This document shows, in pieces, positions 24,740 to 33,234 of a stretch of 64,000 nucleotides of DNA. The notes beneath the pieces were generated by a model that was not told the origin of the DNA, did no database searches, and saw nothing but the letters and a program-made list of their open reading frames with translations. Each line of letters starts with the position of its first letter. Position 1 is the stretch's first letter. Source of the stretch: Kocuria massiliensis (GTDB lineage Bacteria; Actinomycetota; Actinomycetes; Actinomycetales; Micrococcaceae); the NCBI RefSeq assembly GCF_900169715.1, contig NZ_LT835159.1:208589-272588 (forward strand). The letters run 5' to 3'. The position numbers and the translations under genes were made by a program.

Positions 24740-25315
24740 TTATCCACAGGTGTGCATAACGGTGTGTACAACTCGAATATCTGTCCTACAAACGGGCTTC
24801 ACGCACGGGGAGGGCCCCGGCGATCAGGCCATTTCCAGGGTGCGTCTCGTTCTGCGGATCATCGAACTACGCGTGTGTAACTTGCCCACAGGTGGGGATA
24901 ACTTCTGTGGATAACGGCGGTCTGAGCGAGCGGAGAATTCGGGCTTCGACGGCGACACCCTTGATTTTCTGGGGAAGTCCTGGGGTGGACGACGTGTGCC
25001 TCCACATCTGGTGATCCACAGGGGCTGGGGATAACGTGTCGAGCGTGTCCACCTGGTGTGCACAAAGTTATCCACAGGTGGGGAAAAGTGGGTAGTTCTG
25101 ACGGCGAATGTCCCTGAACGGCTCGACACGGTGAGCCTGAGAGCGACACAGTACCGGCGGGCGAGCGCCGTCATTTCAACGAAGGAACGAGCGTCGGCAT
25201 TCTTCCCGAGGGCCAGGGTCGTGAAATCACATCGAGAGGAGTCACAGCCATGTAAGTTCTCCACATTGTGGAGAAGCGCTGTGGATAACCATGTTCGAAG
25301 AGTGGGTTGTCCCCA
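24740..25315. other. DnaA-box cluster, oriC-like region
   Basis: A gene-free stretch (about 24640-25400) holding seven 9-mers that match TT(A/G)TNCACA exactly: 24740(+), 24751(-), 24763(-), 24906(-), 25057(-), 25068(+) and 25280(-). At least seven more differ at one base: 24882(+), 24893(-), 25012(+), 25026(-), 25257(+), 25267(-) and 25307(+). Several are arranged as head-to-head pairs. This density and arrangement are those of a bacterial replication origin, but dnaA, dnaN, gyrB and rpmH are not in the window. Flanking genes run outward on both sides. It could be oriC separated from dnaA, or a DnaA-titrating site. An obvious very AT-rich unwinding element is not apparent. Confidence 0.7.
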
Positions 25316-25403
25316 ATGGAGCTTCATATCGAAGGAGGCCTCAGGGGCCGGGCAAGAGTGTGGCGTTAGAGTGAATACGTGACGCAAAGGGGCGTTCACA
25401 CCA

Positions 25404-25481
25404 GTGACAAGGGGTGCCCTGCCGGGCTGAGAACACACCCTTGGAACCTGATCTAGCCAGAACTAGCGAAGGGATCGTCAC
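25404..25481 (+). promoter_or_regulatory. TPP riboswitch (THI element) controlling the thi operon
   Basis: The conserved THI-box segments are all present in order: GGGGTGCCC, GGGCTGAGA, ACACCCTTGGAACCTGATC and the 3' block GCGAAGGGA. A closing stem P1 forms between GTGAC (25404-25408) and GTCAC (25477-25481). The ribosome binding site of thiM (AAGGGA, 25469-25474) is inside the aptamer and the GTG start follows one base after P1, so thiamine pyrophosphate binding should block translation directly. The genes downstream make thiamine. Confidence 0.92.
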
Positions 25482-25482
25482 C

Positions 25483-26319
25483 GTGACAGATTCACCACAG
25501 CATCGCTCACAGACCGCCGCCATTGTTGAGTGTGCCCAGGAGGTGCGCGCAACTGCGCCGCTGGTGCATTGCCTGACCAATTCCGTGGTCAAGGAGATCA
25601 CCGCGAACGTCTTGCTGGCGGCCGGAGCTTCCCCCGCGATGGTCGAGCACCCGGAAGAAGCTCGCGTGTTTGCCGGCATCGCGAACGGTCTTCTTGTGAA
25701 CGTCGGCACCATCTCGGAGGAACAGACGGACGCCATCCGTGCCGCCGTCGCCACCGCCAACGCACAGGGTGTCCCGTGGGTTCTGGACCCCGTCGCCGTC
25801 GGGGGCCTTCCGCAACGCACGGAGCTGGCCCGGGAACTCCTCGACCTGAAGCCCACCGCGATCCGTGGCAATGCGAGCGAAGTCGTGGCCCTCGCGGGAT
25901 TGGGGCAGGGCGGACGCGGCGTTGACTCGACCGAGTCCGTGGAGTCAGCGCGCGAAGCCGCCGAAGCTCTCGCACGGCGGACTGGCGGCGTGGTCGCCGT
26001 TTCGGGGGAGCGCGACCTCATTGCCTCATCCGGTCGTGTGACCCGTTTGACCAGCGGGCATTCCCTGATGCCGCTCGTGATTGGCACCGGTTGTTCGCTG
26101 GGTGCCGCCGTCGCCGCGTATCTCGGCGCTGCGCGTTCATCCGGTATGTCGGACCACGACGCCGTCGTGGCCGCTCACGCCCACCTAGGGGCGGCGGGCA
26201 CGGTGGCCGGCCGATCCGCCGAGGGCCCCGGGTCCTTTCACGTTCGGTGGTTGGATGCCCTGCATGCGCTGTCTCCGGAAGAGATCGCGCAGGTGGTCGG
26301 GCTGGAGGACGCGGCATGA
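25483..26319 (+). CDS. thiM: Hydroxyethylthiazole kinase
   Basis: Phosphorylates the thiazole alcohol THZ to THZ-P for thiamine salvage. About 278 residues of the ribokinase-like ThiM family: [35 protein letters not shown] near the N-terminus, then [28 protein letters not shown] and the catalytic [17 protein letters not shown]. The GTG start is immediately after the TPP riboswitch and uses the ribosome binding site within it. Its stop overlaps the thiE start by ATGA. Confidence 0.95.
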   Translation: MTDSPQHRSQTAAIVECAQEVRATAPLVHCLTNSVVKEITANVLLAAGASPAMVEHPEEARVFAGIANGLLVNVGTISEEQTDAIRAAVATANAQGVPWVLDPVAVGGLPQRTELARELLDLKPTAIRGNASEVVALAGLGQGGRGVDSTESVESAREAAEALARRTGGVVAVSGERDLIASSGRVTRLTSGHSLMPLVIGTGCSLGAAVAAYLGAARSSGMSDHDAVVAAHAHLGAAGTVAGRSAEGPGSFHVRWLDALHALSPEEIAQVVGLEDAA

Positions 26320-27002
26320 TCCCCTCAGGAGTGGATCTCTCCCTGTATTTCGTCACGGACACCACACTCTGTGGCGGCCTCGAAAAAGTTCCGGGCGTAG
26401 TCTACGAGGCCGTGATGGGCGGCGTCGGGGTGGTGCAGGTTCGGGATAAGCACCTCGACGACGGCGCCTTCGCCCAGCTGGCGAGCGCCTGTGCCCGGGC
26501 CGTGGCGCAGGCCAACCAAGATTCCGGTCGCACAGCCCGCACGGTGGTCAACGACCGACTCTCCATTGCCGCAGACCTCGGCCTCGACGTTCACGTGGGT
26601 CAATCCGACGCCGCAGCCGAACGAGCCCGAGAAACGCTGGGGGAGTCCGCGATGATCGGGCTGTCGGTGTCGACCCCCGAACAGGCGCGGGCAGCTGTGG
26701 ACTCCGGGCACGCGGATCTCGTGGGAATCGGGCCCGCCTGGGCCACACCCACCAAAACGGACGCCGCGAAACCACTCGGACCGGAAGGAGTCGCCGAATG
26801 CGCGCGGATTGCCCGGGGCGGCGGAATGGCCAGCGTGGTGATCGGCGGCGTCAATGCCCACACGGCTGGTTCATTGGCCGGGGTGCCGGCAGATGGTCTG
26901 TGCGTGGTCTCGGCCATCGCGTCGGCGGATGATCCCCGGAGGGCAGCCTCAGAACTCCTCCGCCTCTCGCAGAACACCCTTGATCGAAAGGACCTCCGCT
27001 GA
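26316..27002 (+). CDS. thiE: Thiamine-phosphate synthase
   Basis: Joins HMP-PP and THZ-P to give thiamine phosphate. A TIM-barrel enzyme of 228 residues with the ThiE motifs [75 protein letters not shown] and the phosphate-binding [15 protein letters not shown]. It is coupled to thiM upstream and thiD downstream by overlapping codons. Confidence 0.96.
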   Translation: MIPSGVDLSLYFVTDTTLCGGLEKVPGVVYEAVMGGVGVVQVRDKHLDDGAFAQLASACARAVAQANQDSGRTARTVVNDRLSIAADLGLDVHVGQSDAAAERARETLGESAMIGLSVSTPEQARAAVDSGHADLVGIGPAWATPTKTDAAKPLGPEGVAECARIARGGGMASVVIGGVNAHTAGSLAGVPADGLCVVSAIASADDPRRAASELLRLSQNTLDRKDLR

Positions 27003-27982
27003 TGCGCCCGCCGATTGCTCTCTCGATCGCTGGATCTGACCCCTCGGGTGGGGCTGGGACCCTAGCGGATCTCAAGACCTTCGCCGCTGTGGGAGCGTAT
27101 GGTTGCGCCTGCACCACCTCCTTGACCAGCCAGAACACTCTCGGCGTGCAGAGTGTGCATGGTATCGACGCGGAGGTCGTGGTCTCCCAAGTTGAATCGG
27201 TGATTGACGATCTTCCCGTGGACGCCACCAAGATCGGGATGTTGGGTTCGGCCGAGACCGTTCGACATCTCGCACGGATGATCGCATCTCGTCGCCGCGA
27301 TTTCGGCGTCGTCGTGCTGGATCCCGTGATGGTTGCGACCAGCGGCGACCCCCTTCTGGCCCCCGATGCCGACGCCGCCTTGCGCGATGAACTCGTGCCG
27401 TTGGCGGACGTCATCACCCCGAACCTCCCCGAAGGGGCGCGTCTGCTGGGGCGGCCCGACGACGTCGCCACCTCCCTCGCCGCCGTGCGTGAACAGGCCA
27501 TCGAATTGCTCGCGCTGGGGCCTCGGGCGATTCTCCTCAAGGGTGGGCATCTCGCGGACGCTCAGGCCGTGGACGTCTTGGCGATGAATCCGAGCTGGGC
27601 TCCCGGTGGTCGGGCCCGGGTCTCGGAGCCGGTGATTCGGGAATTCACCTCTCCACGCATCGAGACCCGCAATACGCATGGAACGGGGTGTACGTTGTCG
27701 TCGGCGATCGCCGCCTATGCCGCCCGGCATGCGATGCCCGTGGACCCGCGTACAGCGTCCGGTCTTGAGGAAGCCGCCCCGAATGTGGAAAGTTCAGGCG
27801 CCGATACGGTCCCCGAGCAGTCCGATGCCCTACGCCCGGTGGACGACGACGCCCTCGTCGAGGCCGTGCGGCGCGCGAAAACCTACCTCACCAGGGCGTT
27901 ACGGGAGGGTGCCGGCTGGGAAATCTCCCGCACCCCTGACCGTGGGCATGGACCGGTCAACCATTTCGCCCCCGAAATATGA
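27002..27982 (+). CDS. thiD: Hydroxymethylpyrimidine (phosphate) kinase
   Basis: Phosphorylates HMP and HMP-P to the diphosphate used by ThiE. Ribokinase fold with the family start IALSIAGSDPSGGAGTLADLKTF, the LDPVMVATSGDPLL block, ITPNLPEGARLLG, LLKGGHL and the anion hole NTHGTGCTLSSAIAAY. At 326 residues it is longer than usual (~265-275) because of a polar insertion after the GTGC motif (about residues 245-285, rich in Glu, Ser and Pro). Part of the riboswitch-controlled operon. Confidence 0.94.
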   Translation: MRPPIALSIAGSDPSGGAGTLADLKTFAAVGAYGCACTTSLTSQNTLGVQSVHGIDAEVVVSQVESVIDDLPVDATKIGMLGSAETVRHLARMIASRRRDFGVVVLDPVMVATSGDPLLAPDADAALRDELVPLADVITPNLPEGARLLGRPDDVATSLAAVREQAIELLALGPRAILLKGGHLADAQAVDVLAMNPSWAPGGRARVSEPVIREFTSPRIETRNTHGTGCTLSSAIAAYAARHAMPVDPRTASGLEEAAPNVESSGADTVPEQSDALRPVDDDALVEAVRRAKTYLTRALREGAGWEISRTPDRGHGPVNHFAPEI

Positions 27983-28698
27983 TGAGCAGCCAAAGAGTGG
28001 AGCAGATGATGAACGAGACGACGTGGCGCACCGGACCCTTCACCGGGAAGCTGTGGAGCGATGCATCGGAGATCATGGCGCGGGTCCGCGGCCTCGCGTT
28101 CCTCAACGAATTGGCCGAGGGGACTCTGGACCCTCACACCTTTGCGCATTACATCCAGCAGGACGAGTTCTACCTGGCGAATTACTCGCGGGCGATGGCG
28201 GTGCTGGCCTCCCGTGCGCCGTCTGGCGAAGCCGCCGAGTTTTGGGCCGGATCTGCGAGTACGGCGGTTGCCGAGGAAAAGGTGCTGCACGAGCAGCTCT
28301 TGGCCGATGAACGGCTGAAGAATATCGACCTTCCCGAGGTCCCCTCGGCGACGACGCGTGGCTACATGTACACCTTGCTCGCAGCTTGCGCGTACGAACC
28401 CTACGAGGTGGGAGCCGCGGCGGTCCTCCCGTGTTTTTGGATTTACGCGCAAGTGGGCCGCGAGCTCGCGGCCCGGGCGAGCGCCATCGCCGGGCACCCT
28501 TATGGCCGTTGGGTGCAGGAGTACGACGATCCGGAGTTCGCCGAAGCCACTCAACGCGCCATTGATCTCGTGGAACAAGCAGCGGAAGGTGCCACCGAAA
28601 AGGTCCGTGAGCGGATGCGGGACGTCTTTCTGGATGCGTCACGCTACGAGGAGATGTTTTGGGACGCGGCGTACCGGCGGGAGAGCTGGACGCTCTGA
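27979..28698 (+). CDS. tenA: TenA-family thiaminase II / aminopyrimidine aminohydrolase
   Basis: Salvages the pyrimidine part of degraded thiamine by hydrolysing aminopyrimidine to HMP. 239 residues of all-helical TenA type: FLNELAEGTLDPHTFAHYIQQDEFYLANYSRAMA, then AACAYEPYEVGAAAVLPCFWIYAQVG, which includes the active-site cysteine, and YEEMFWDAAYRRESW at the end. The ATG overlaps the thiD stop; an ATG nine codons later with GGAG is an alternative start. Last gene of the thiamine operon. Confidence 0.94.
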   Translation: MMSSQRVEQMMNETTWRTGPFTGKLWSDASEIMARVRGLAFLNELAEGTLDPHTFAHYIQQDEFYLANYSRAMAVLASRAPSGEAAEFWAGSASTAVAEEKVLHEQLLADERLKNIDLPEVPSATTRGYMYTLLAACAYEPYEVGAAAVLPCFWIYAQVGRELAARASAIAGHPYGRWVQEYDDPEFAEATQRAIDLVEQAAEGATEKVRERMRDVFLDASRYEEMFWDAAYRRESWTL

Positions 28699-28723
28699 AC
28701 CGCCGGCGCGCCGCGTCGAGAGG

Positions 28724-29185
28724 CTATTTGACCGTCAGAACGGGGCACTCCGCCTCAAGGATGACCCGTTGTGCGCTCGATCCAAGGAACAGCTTCATCA
28801 CGGGGGAACGTCGTCGCGTCGCCAAGACGATCAAGGAAGCGTGGTGTTCCTCCGCCAGGCCCAAAACTTGCTCCGCGACGTCGTCCCCGGCCCGCTGGAT
28901 TTCGAATTCCAGACCGGCCTCGATGATCTGTAGCGAGATTTCCTTGACCTGATCGATCCTGCCGGCTGCCGGTCCCGCGGTGTTGTCGGTCGCGTACACG
29001 ACCACGCGCAACGCCGCCTTGGCCCGCTCGGCCGCTGCGATCGCCTCCTGGAGAACCCGCGGGCTCGCATCGGTGCGATACCCGACGACGATGCTTCGGG
29101 AGGCCCGGTCGATCGCCTGGGAAGAGGAGACTCTCAAGGAGGGCTCCGCGCCTCGGCGTACCGGCTTGGAATAGAAGTCGGACAT
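28724..29185 (-). CDS. Universal stress protein (UspA family), degenerate nucleotide motif
   Basis: 153 residues with one Usp domain: SIVVGYRTDASPRVLQEAIAAAERAKAALRVVVYA and the C-terminal LIVLATRRRSPVMKLFLGSSAQRVILEAECPVLTV. The ATP-binding pattern Gx2Gx9G(S/T) keeps its last part (LGSSAQRV) but the first two glycines are replaced by Thr/Arg residues, so ATP binding may be lost. It lies 49 bases downstream of the citrate transporter in the same direction and has its own ribosome binding site (AGAAGGG). Confidence 0.88.
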   Translation of the reverse strand: MSDFYSKPVRRGAEPSLRVSSSQAIDRASRSIVVGYRTDASPRVLQEAIAAAERAKAALRVVVYATDNTAGPAAGRIDQVKEISLQIIEAGLEFEIQRAGDDVAEQVLGLAEEHHASLIVLATRRRSPVMKLFLGSSAQRVILEAECPVLTVK

Positions 29186-29234
29186 GATGTTTACCCTTCT
29201 GCGAGTTGCGATTCCTGAGCCTGCCAGATCGGCA

Positions 29235-30760
29235 TTAGCCGAAGGCGATCACGCCCACCAGCATGCCCACCACGAGCATGACCAGGGACACGATCAGCGC
29301 ACGCCACAGAACCTTCTTGTGGTGGTCGCCCAGCTCGACGCCGGATAGCGAAACCAGCAGCAAGATGGCCGGGACCAGCGGGGACTGCAGGTGGACCGGC
29401 TGGCCGGTGATCGATGCGCGTGCCATATCCGTTGCCGGAATGCCGTAGTGGCTGGCGGTTTCGGCGAGGACGGGCAAGATGCCGAAGTAGAAGGCGTCAT
29501 TGCTCATGAAGAACGTCATCGGGATGGAGAGCACGCCGGTGATCACGGCCATGTACGGACCCATCGACGAGGGGATGATGTCCACGAGCCAGGAGGCCAT
29601 GTCGTCGACCATTCCGGTGCCGCTCATGACGCCGGTGAGAACGCCCGCGGCCATGACCATCGCGACCACGGAAATCACGGAGGTTGCGTGCGACGCGAGC
29701 TCTTCCTGCTGCTCCTTGACGCCACGGAAGTTGACCAAGAGAGCCAAGACCGTGCCAATCATGAACAGGTACGGAAGGGGCAGGATGTCGACGATCAACA
29801 GAACCATGATCGCGATCGTCAAGATGAAGTTGAACCAGAACAGGTGCGGGCGCAGCGTCTCGCGGTTGGGGTCCAGGGCCGTGTCCGTCAAGGCGGAGGT
29901 GGTCTTGCCCTCGTCTTCGAACTGGTTGATGACCAGAGCCTGAGTCGCTGGGCCAGCGGCCTGGGCGCCTTCGCCCGTGGAGCGTGCCGCGGCGGCGTCG
30001 GGACCTTCAGTGCGTGCGGTGCCGCGGCGGCGTCGGGACCTTCAGTGCGTGCGGCCACGGATGCCGCCAATGAGCCGCCGCGCTTGCCGGACTCGCCGGT
30101 CTTTTCGGAATCCGAGGACGGCGCGTTAACCCACGCCACGCCCTTGGCCGCGAGACGACGCCGTTCGGAACGACCGAGCATGTAGGAGAAGACCAAGGCG
30201 ACGATCAGGCCGGCGATGAGTGACGGGACCATGGGGGCAAAGATCGAGTTCGCGTCCACGTGCAAGGCAGAGGCAGCGCGCGCCGTAGGCCCGCCCCACG
30301 GGACGATGTTCAACGTTCCGTTGATGAGTCCGGCAACGCAGGTGAGAACCACCGGCGACATTTGCAGCCGCTGGTAGATCGGCAACATAGCGGCGGTGAC
30401 CACAATGAAGGTGGTCGAGCCGTCGCCGTCCAAGGAGACCGCGCCGGTCAGCAGCGCGGTACCAAAAACGACCTTGACGGGGTCGTTGCCGCAGAATCGA
30501 AGGATCACCTCGACGAGTTTGTCGAAGAGGCCGACGTCGATCATGATGCCGAAGTAGATGATCGCGAACAGCAAGAGTGCCGCGGTGGATGACATGGACT
30601 CGATGGCGTCCATGACCATGTCGCCGATCCCGAGCCCCGCGCCGGCGAAGAGGCCGAAGATCGTGGGGATCAAAATGAGTGCCAAGACGGGCGACAGCTT
30701 CTTGGTCATGATCAGCACCATGAAGACCAGGATCATGGCGAATCCGAGAAGGACTAACAC
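29235..30760 (-). pseudogene. CitMHS-family citrate transporter, frameshifted by a 35-bp tandem duplication
   Basis: Secondary transporter for metal-citrate or citrate/H+ symport. The GTG start at 30760 follows AAGGAG. The N-terminal half (VLVLLGFAMILVFMVLIMTKKL, then FGIMIDVGLFDKLVEVILRF, SLDGDGSTTFIVVTAAMLP, GLINGTLNIVPWGGPTARAA) and the C-terminal half (LFWFNFILTIAIMVLLIV, SIPMTFFMSNDAFYFGILPVL, ITGQPVHLQSPLVPAILLLVSLSGVELGDHHKK) lie in different frames. The break falls in the cytoplasmic linker at a direct 35-bp duplication. Deleting one copy restores a single 496-residue frame with plausible linker (RTEGPDAAAARSTGEGAQAAGPATQ). Transcribed divergently from a CitA/CitB-type two-component system. 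Confidence 0.88.
29984..30053. repeat. Exact 35-bp tandem duplication inside the citrate transporter gene
   Basis: Two adjacent identical 35-bp copies (29984-30018 and 30019-30053), each beginning GTGCCGCGGC and ending CAGTGCGTGCG. The unit length is not a multiple of three, so the second copy shifts the reading frame. A slippage or recombination event, a reversible on/off switch, or an assembly error could explain it. Confidence 0.95.
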
Positions 30761-30910
30761 AGGCTTCTCCTTTGAAGAGTGATGTGATGTGGGATACACC
30801 CTAGGGAATCGTGAGAGTTCTTCGCCCCCTTGTGCTCACTGATCCCGTTCTGATCGTTTCGCGCCTTATGCGCATTTTGCTCAAACTCTTGTAAACCGTA
30901 GGCTTTGTGC

Positions 30911-32572
30911 ATGTCCCGCCCATCGGATTCCTTCTCGCGCCGCGTCCTCACGAGCCAGCTGGCCGTGATCATCGTCGTGCTCACGTTGGCGGCCGGGATC
31001 TTTGCCTGGCTGGGAATCCGTAACGTCACGGACACCACCGAGACTCAAGCGCTCGCCATAGCCCGCACGCTCTCCACGGACGACGTGGTGGTACAAGCCG
31101 CGACCGACGCCAGCACGCAAGGCATCGACCCCCAATCCGCACGTCAGGCCCCAGTTCAAAAGCTCGCTCTGAAAACGGGCGCCGCCAATAAGGTCGACTT
31201 CGTGGTGGTCACGGACGATCACGGACTCCGCCTGGCCCACCCGGAGCCGTCACTCATCGGTAAAAAGGTGTCCACTTCACCAGACGCCGCCTTGGCAGGG
31301 CACGAGGAGATTACCCACCAAGCCGGCACCCTCGGGGAGACGGTTCGGGCGAAGGTCCCGGTTTATTCGGCCACGGGGGACGGGACCGTGGTCGGCGAAG
31401 TGTCGGTCGGCATCAAAACGTCGGCGGTGGGTGCGGACGTCCGGCGAGAGGTCTTGGCCATTGGGGGTCTAGTGGCCGTCGCGCTCGCGGTGGGAGTGGC
31501 CGCCTCGGTCGCACTTGGTCGCCGGCTCCGGCGCCAGACCCTCGGCATCGGCCCGGAAGAACTTGCGGAGATGACTCAGCACCAGGAAGCGGTGCTTCGA
31601 GGACTCGACGACGGCGTCCTCGGCTTCTCCCCAGAAGGCCGCCTGACCCTCACCAACCAGACGGCGCGACGGCTCTTGGGGCAGGAGGGCGCGACCGAGG
31701 ACGTCGTCGTCCCCCACGCGATCCAGGGCATGGTGGTCGACGTCCTGGAGCAGGACGTGAGAGAAGGGGACGAGGTCAGCGTGCGACGCCGGGTTGCGGT
31801 GGCCGATCGTATCCTCCTGGCCACAGCGGTTCGAGTGCGCCGTGAGGGGATGACGGTGGGAGGCGTCGTGACGTTGAGGGATGAAACGCAAGTGCTCATG
31901 ATGTCCCGTCAGCTGGAGTCCGTCACGACGATGGCGGATGCCCTCCGTACACAGCGCCACGAATTCGCGAATCGTCTGCACACGGTGATGGGTCTCGTCG
32001 GAACCGGGGCATACGCCGAAGCCGAAAGCTATCTGGGCGAGATCCTCCGAACCGGACCTATCGGTGCGCCGGTCCAAGGAATCGAACTCGTGGAGGATCC
32101 CTACCTGCGGGCCCTGATCGAGGCCAAGGGGACGACGAGCGCCGAGTCCGGCGTGGACCTCCGGGTTGCGGAGAATTCCCTGATCCTCGGGCGCCTTCGG
32201 GAACCCGAGGACGTCACCTTGATCCTCGGCAATCTCATGGATAACGCGGTGCGGGCCGTGGTTCGTGCGGAGGGGGCGTCGAGAGTCGTGGAGGTGCAGT
32301 TGATGAGCGATGGGGCCGATCTGCACGCCGTCGTCACGGATTCCGGTGCGGGAATCGACTCGGAAGCCGCCGGCGACCAGGCTTTCGAGAAAGGCATGAC
32401 CGGTGAGGACCACGAGGAAGATGGCCACGGCCTAGGGATTGGCCTGGCTCTGTGCCGACGCGTGGCCGGCCGGCACGGAGGTCGCGTGTGGCTGCTCGCC
32501 CGTCACGACGAACGGTTCGGGGGAGCGAGCTTTGGTGTGGAATTACCGGACGTTTTGGAGGAAATACCATGA
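30911..32572 (+). CDS. Sensor histidine kinase, CitA/DcuS family
   Basis: Membrane sensor for di- or tricarboxylates. About 554 residues: helix 1 (~15-36), an extracellular PAS-like (PDC/sCache) sensor (~37-178, including VDFVVVTDDHGLRLAHPEPSLIGKKV), helix 2 (~181-202), a cytoplasmic PAS (~220-310), a Spo0B-like dimerisation box with the phosphorylated histidine at about residue 350 (RTQRHEFANRLHTVMGL), and an ATPase domain (ILGNLMDNAVRAV, VTDSGAGI, GHGLGIGLALCRRV). The ATG is preferred over an in-frame TTG two codons upstream. It is divergent from the citrate transporter it probably controls, and overlaps its response regulator by ATGA. Confidence 0.93.
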   Translation: MSRPSDSFSRRVLTSQLAVIIVVLTLAAGIFAWLGIRNVTDTTETQALAIARTLSTDDVVVQAATDASTQGIDPQSARQAPVQKLALKTGAANKVDFVVVTDDHGLRLAHPEPSLIGKKVSTSPDAALAGHEEITHQAGTLGETVRAKVPVYSATGDGTVVGEVSVGIKTSAVGADVRREVLAIGGLVAVALAVGVAASVALGRRLRRQTLGIGPEELAEMTQHQEAVLRGLDDGVLGFSPEGRLTLTNQTARRLLGQEGATEDVVVPHAIQGMVVDVLEQDVREGDEVSVRRRVAVADRILLATAVRVRREGMTVGGVVTLRDETQVLMMSRQLESVTTMADALRTQRHEFANRLHTVMGLVGTGAYAEAESYLGEILRTGPIGAPVQGIELVEDPYLRALIEAKGTTSAESGVDLRVAENSLILGRLREPEDVTLILGNLMDNAVRAVVRAEGASRVVEVQLMSDGADLHAVVTDSGAGIDSEAAGDQAFEKGMTGEDHEEDGHGLGIGLALCRRVAGRHGGRVWLLARHDERFGGASFGVELPDVLEEIP

Positions 32573-33234
32573 TCACCGTCCTCGTCCTCGACGACGACCT
32601 CTACGTGGGGCAGCTGCATTGTCAGTATGTTTCTGAGGTTCCCGAATTTCAGGTTCTCGAACCGGTCCGAGACCTTCGTTCGGCCAGGGAAGTTCTGGCC
32701 GGTGGTGGCGTGGACCTTCTGTTGGCCGACCACGTACTACCCGATGGCCGGGGAGTGGATTTGGTGCGGGAATTCGACGTGGATGCCATCCTTCTCTCGG
32801 CGGTGAACGATGCTACGGTCGTGCGCTCCGCTCTGAGGGCGGGTGCCTTGACCTACATTTTCAAGCCGTTCGAGGCGACCTATCTTCAGGGTGTGCTGCG
32901 CCGGTACGCGAGGTATCGCCGCATGTGGGATAGGGAACGACTCTCTCAAGCAGACCTCGACCGAGCACTCCGGGCCCTGCACGATGCCTCGAGTGCGAGC
33001 GGGCGACACAACACCGCGCCACCCTCGTCCACCACGGCGAAGGTCCTCGAATGTCTCCGGGCCCACGACGGGGTGCTCTCGGCGGTTGACGTTGCGGATG
33101 CCGTGGGCATTTCTCGGGCGACGGCGCAACGTCACCTGGCCAAGCTGGCCGGCACTCGAGCGGCGACGGTCAGCCTTCACTACGGTTCCACGGGACGTCC
33201 CGAACACCTCTACGCGGCCGCCCCGGAATGGTGA
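32569..33234 (+). CDS. Response regulator, CitB/DcuR family
   Basis: 221 residues: receiver domain (VLVLDDDLYVGQLHCQYV, phospho-acceptor aspartate in LLLADHVLPDGRG, ILLSAVND, conserved lysine in YIFKPFEATYL) and a C-terminal HTH (SAVDVADAVGISRATAQRHLAKLAG) followed by a HYGSTGRPEHLY wing. This is the CitB/DcuR arrangement and fits the CitA-like kinase just upstream. It likely activates the divergent citrate transporter. The next gene overlaps its stop. Confidence 0.93.
   Translation: MITVLVLDDDLYVGQLHCQYVSEVPEFQVLEPVRDLRSAREVLAGGGVDLLLADHVLPDGRGVDLVREFDVDAILLSAVNDATVVRSALRAGALTYIFKPFEATYLQGVLRRYARYRRMWDRERLSQADLDRALRALHDASSASGRHNTAPPSSTTAKVLECLRAHDGVLSAVDVADAVGISRATAQRHLAKLAGTRAATVSLHYGSTGRPEHLYAAAPEW

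Noticed and set aside
24740..25315. CRISPR-like repeats
   Set aside because: The repeated 9-mers are DnaA-box sized, irregularly spaced and in both directions; there are no uniform repeats or spacers and no cas genes.
24824..25438. Long open frame on the minus strand through the DnaA-box region
   Set aside because: It covers the repeated DnaA boxes and the TPP riboswitch, has no recognisable domain and an unnatural composition rich in Arg, Ser and Pro. It is an artefact of few stop codons in G+C-rich DNA.
28690..28723. GC-rich palindrome GGCGCGCC between tenA and the universal stress protein gene
   Set aside because: No stable stem with a T-run can be drawn, so it is not supported as a terminator.
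29235..29891. Separate small transporter gene for the C-terminal half of CitMHS
   Set aside because: Its frame matches the upstream half once one copy of the 35-bp repeat is removed, and the TM topology is only complete when the halves are joined.
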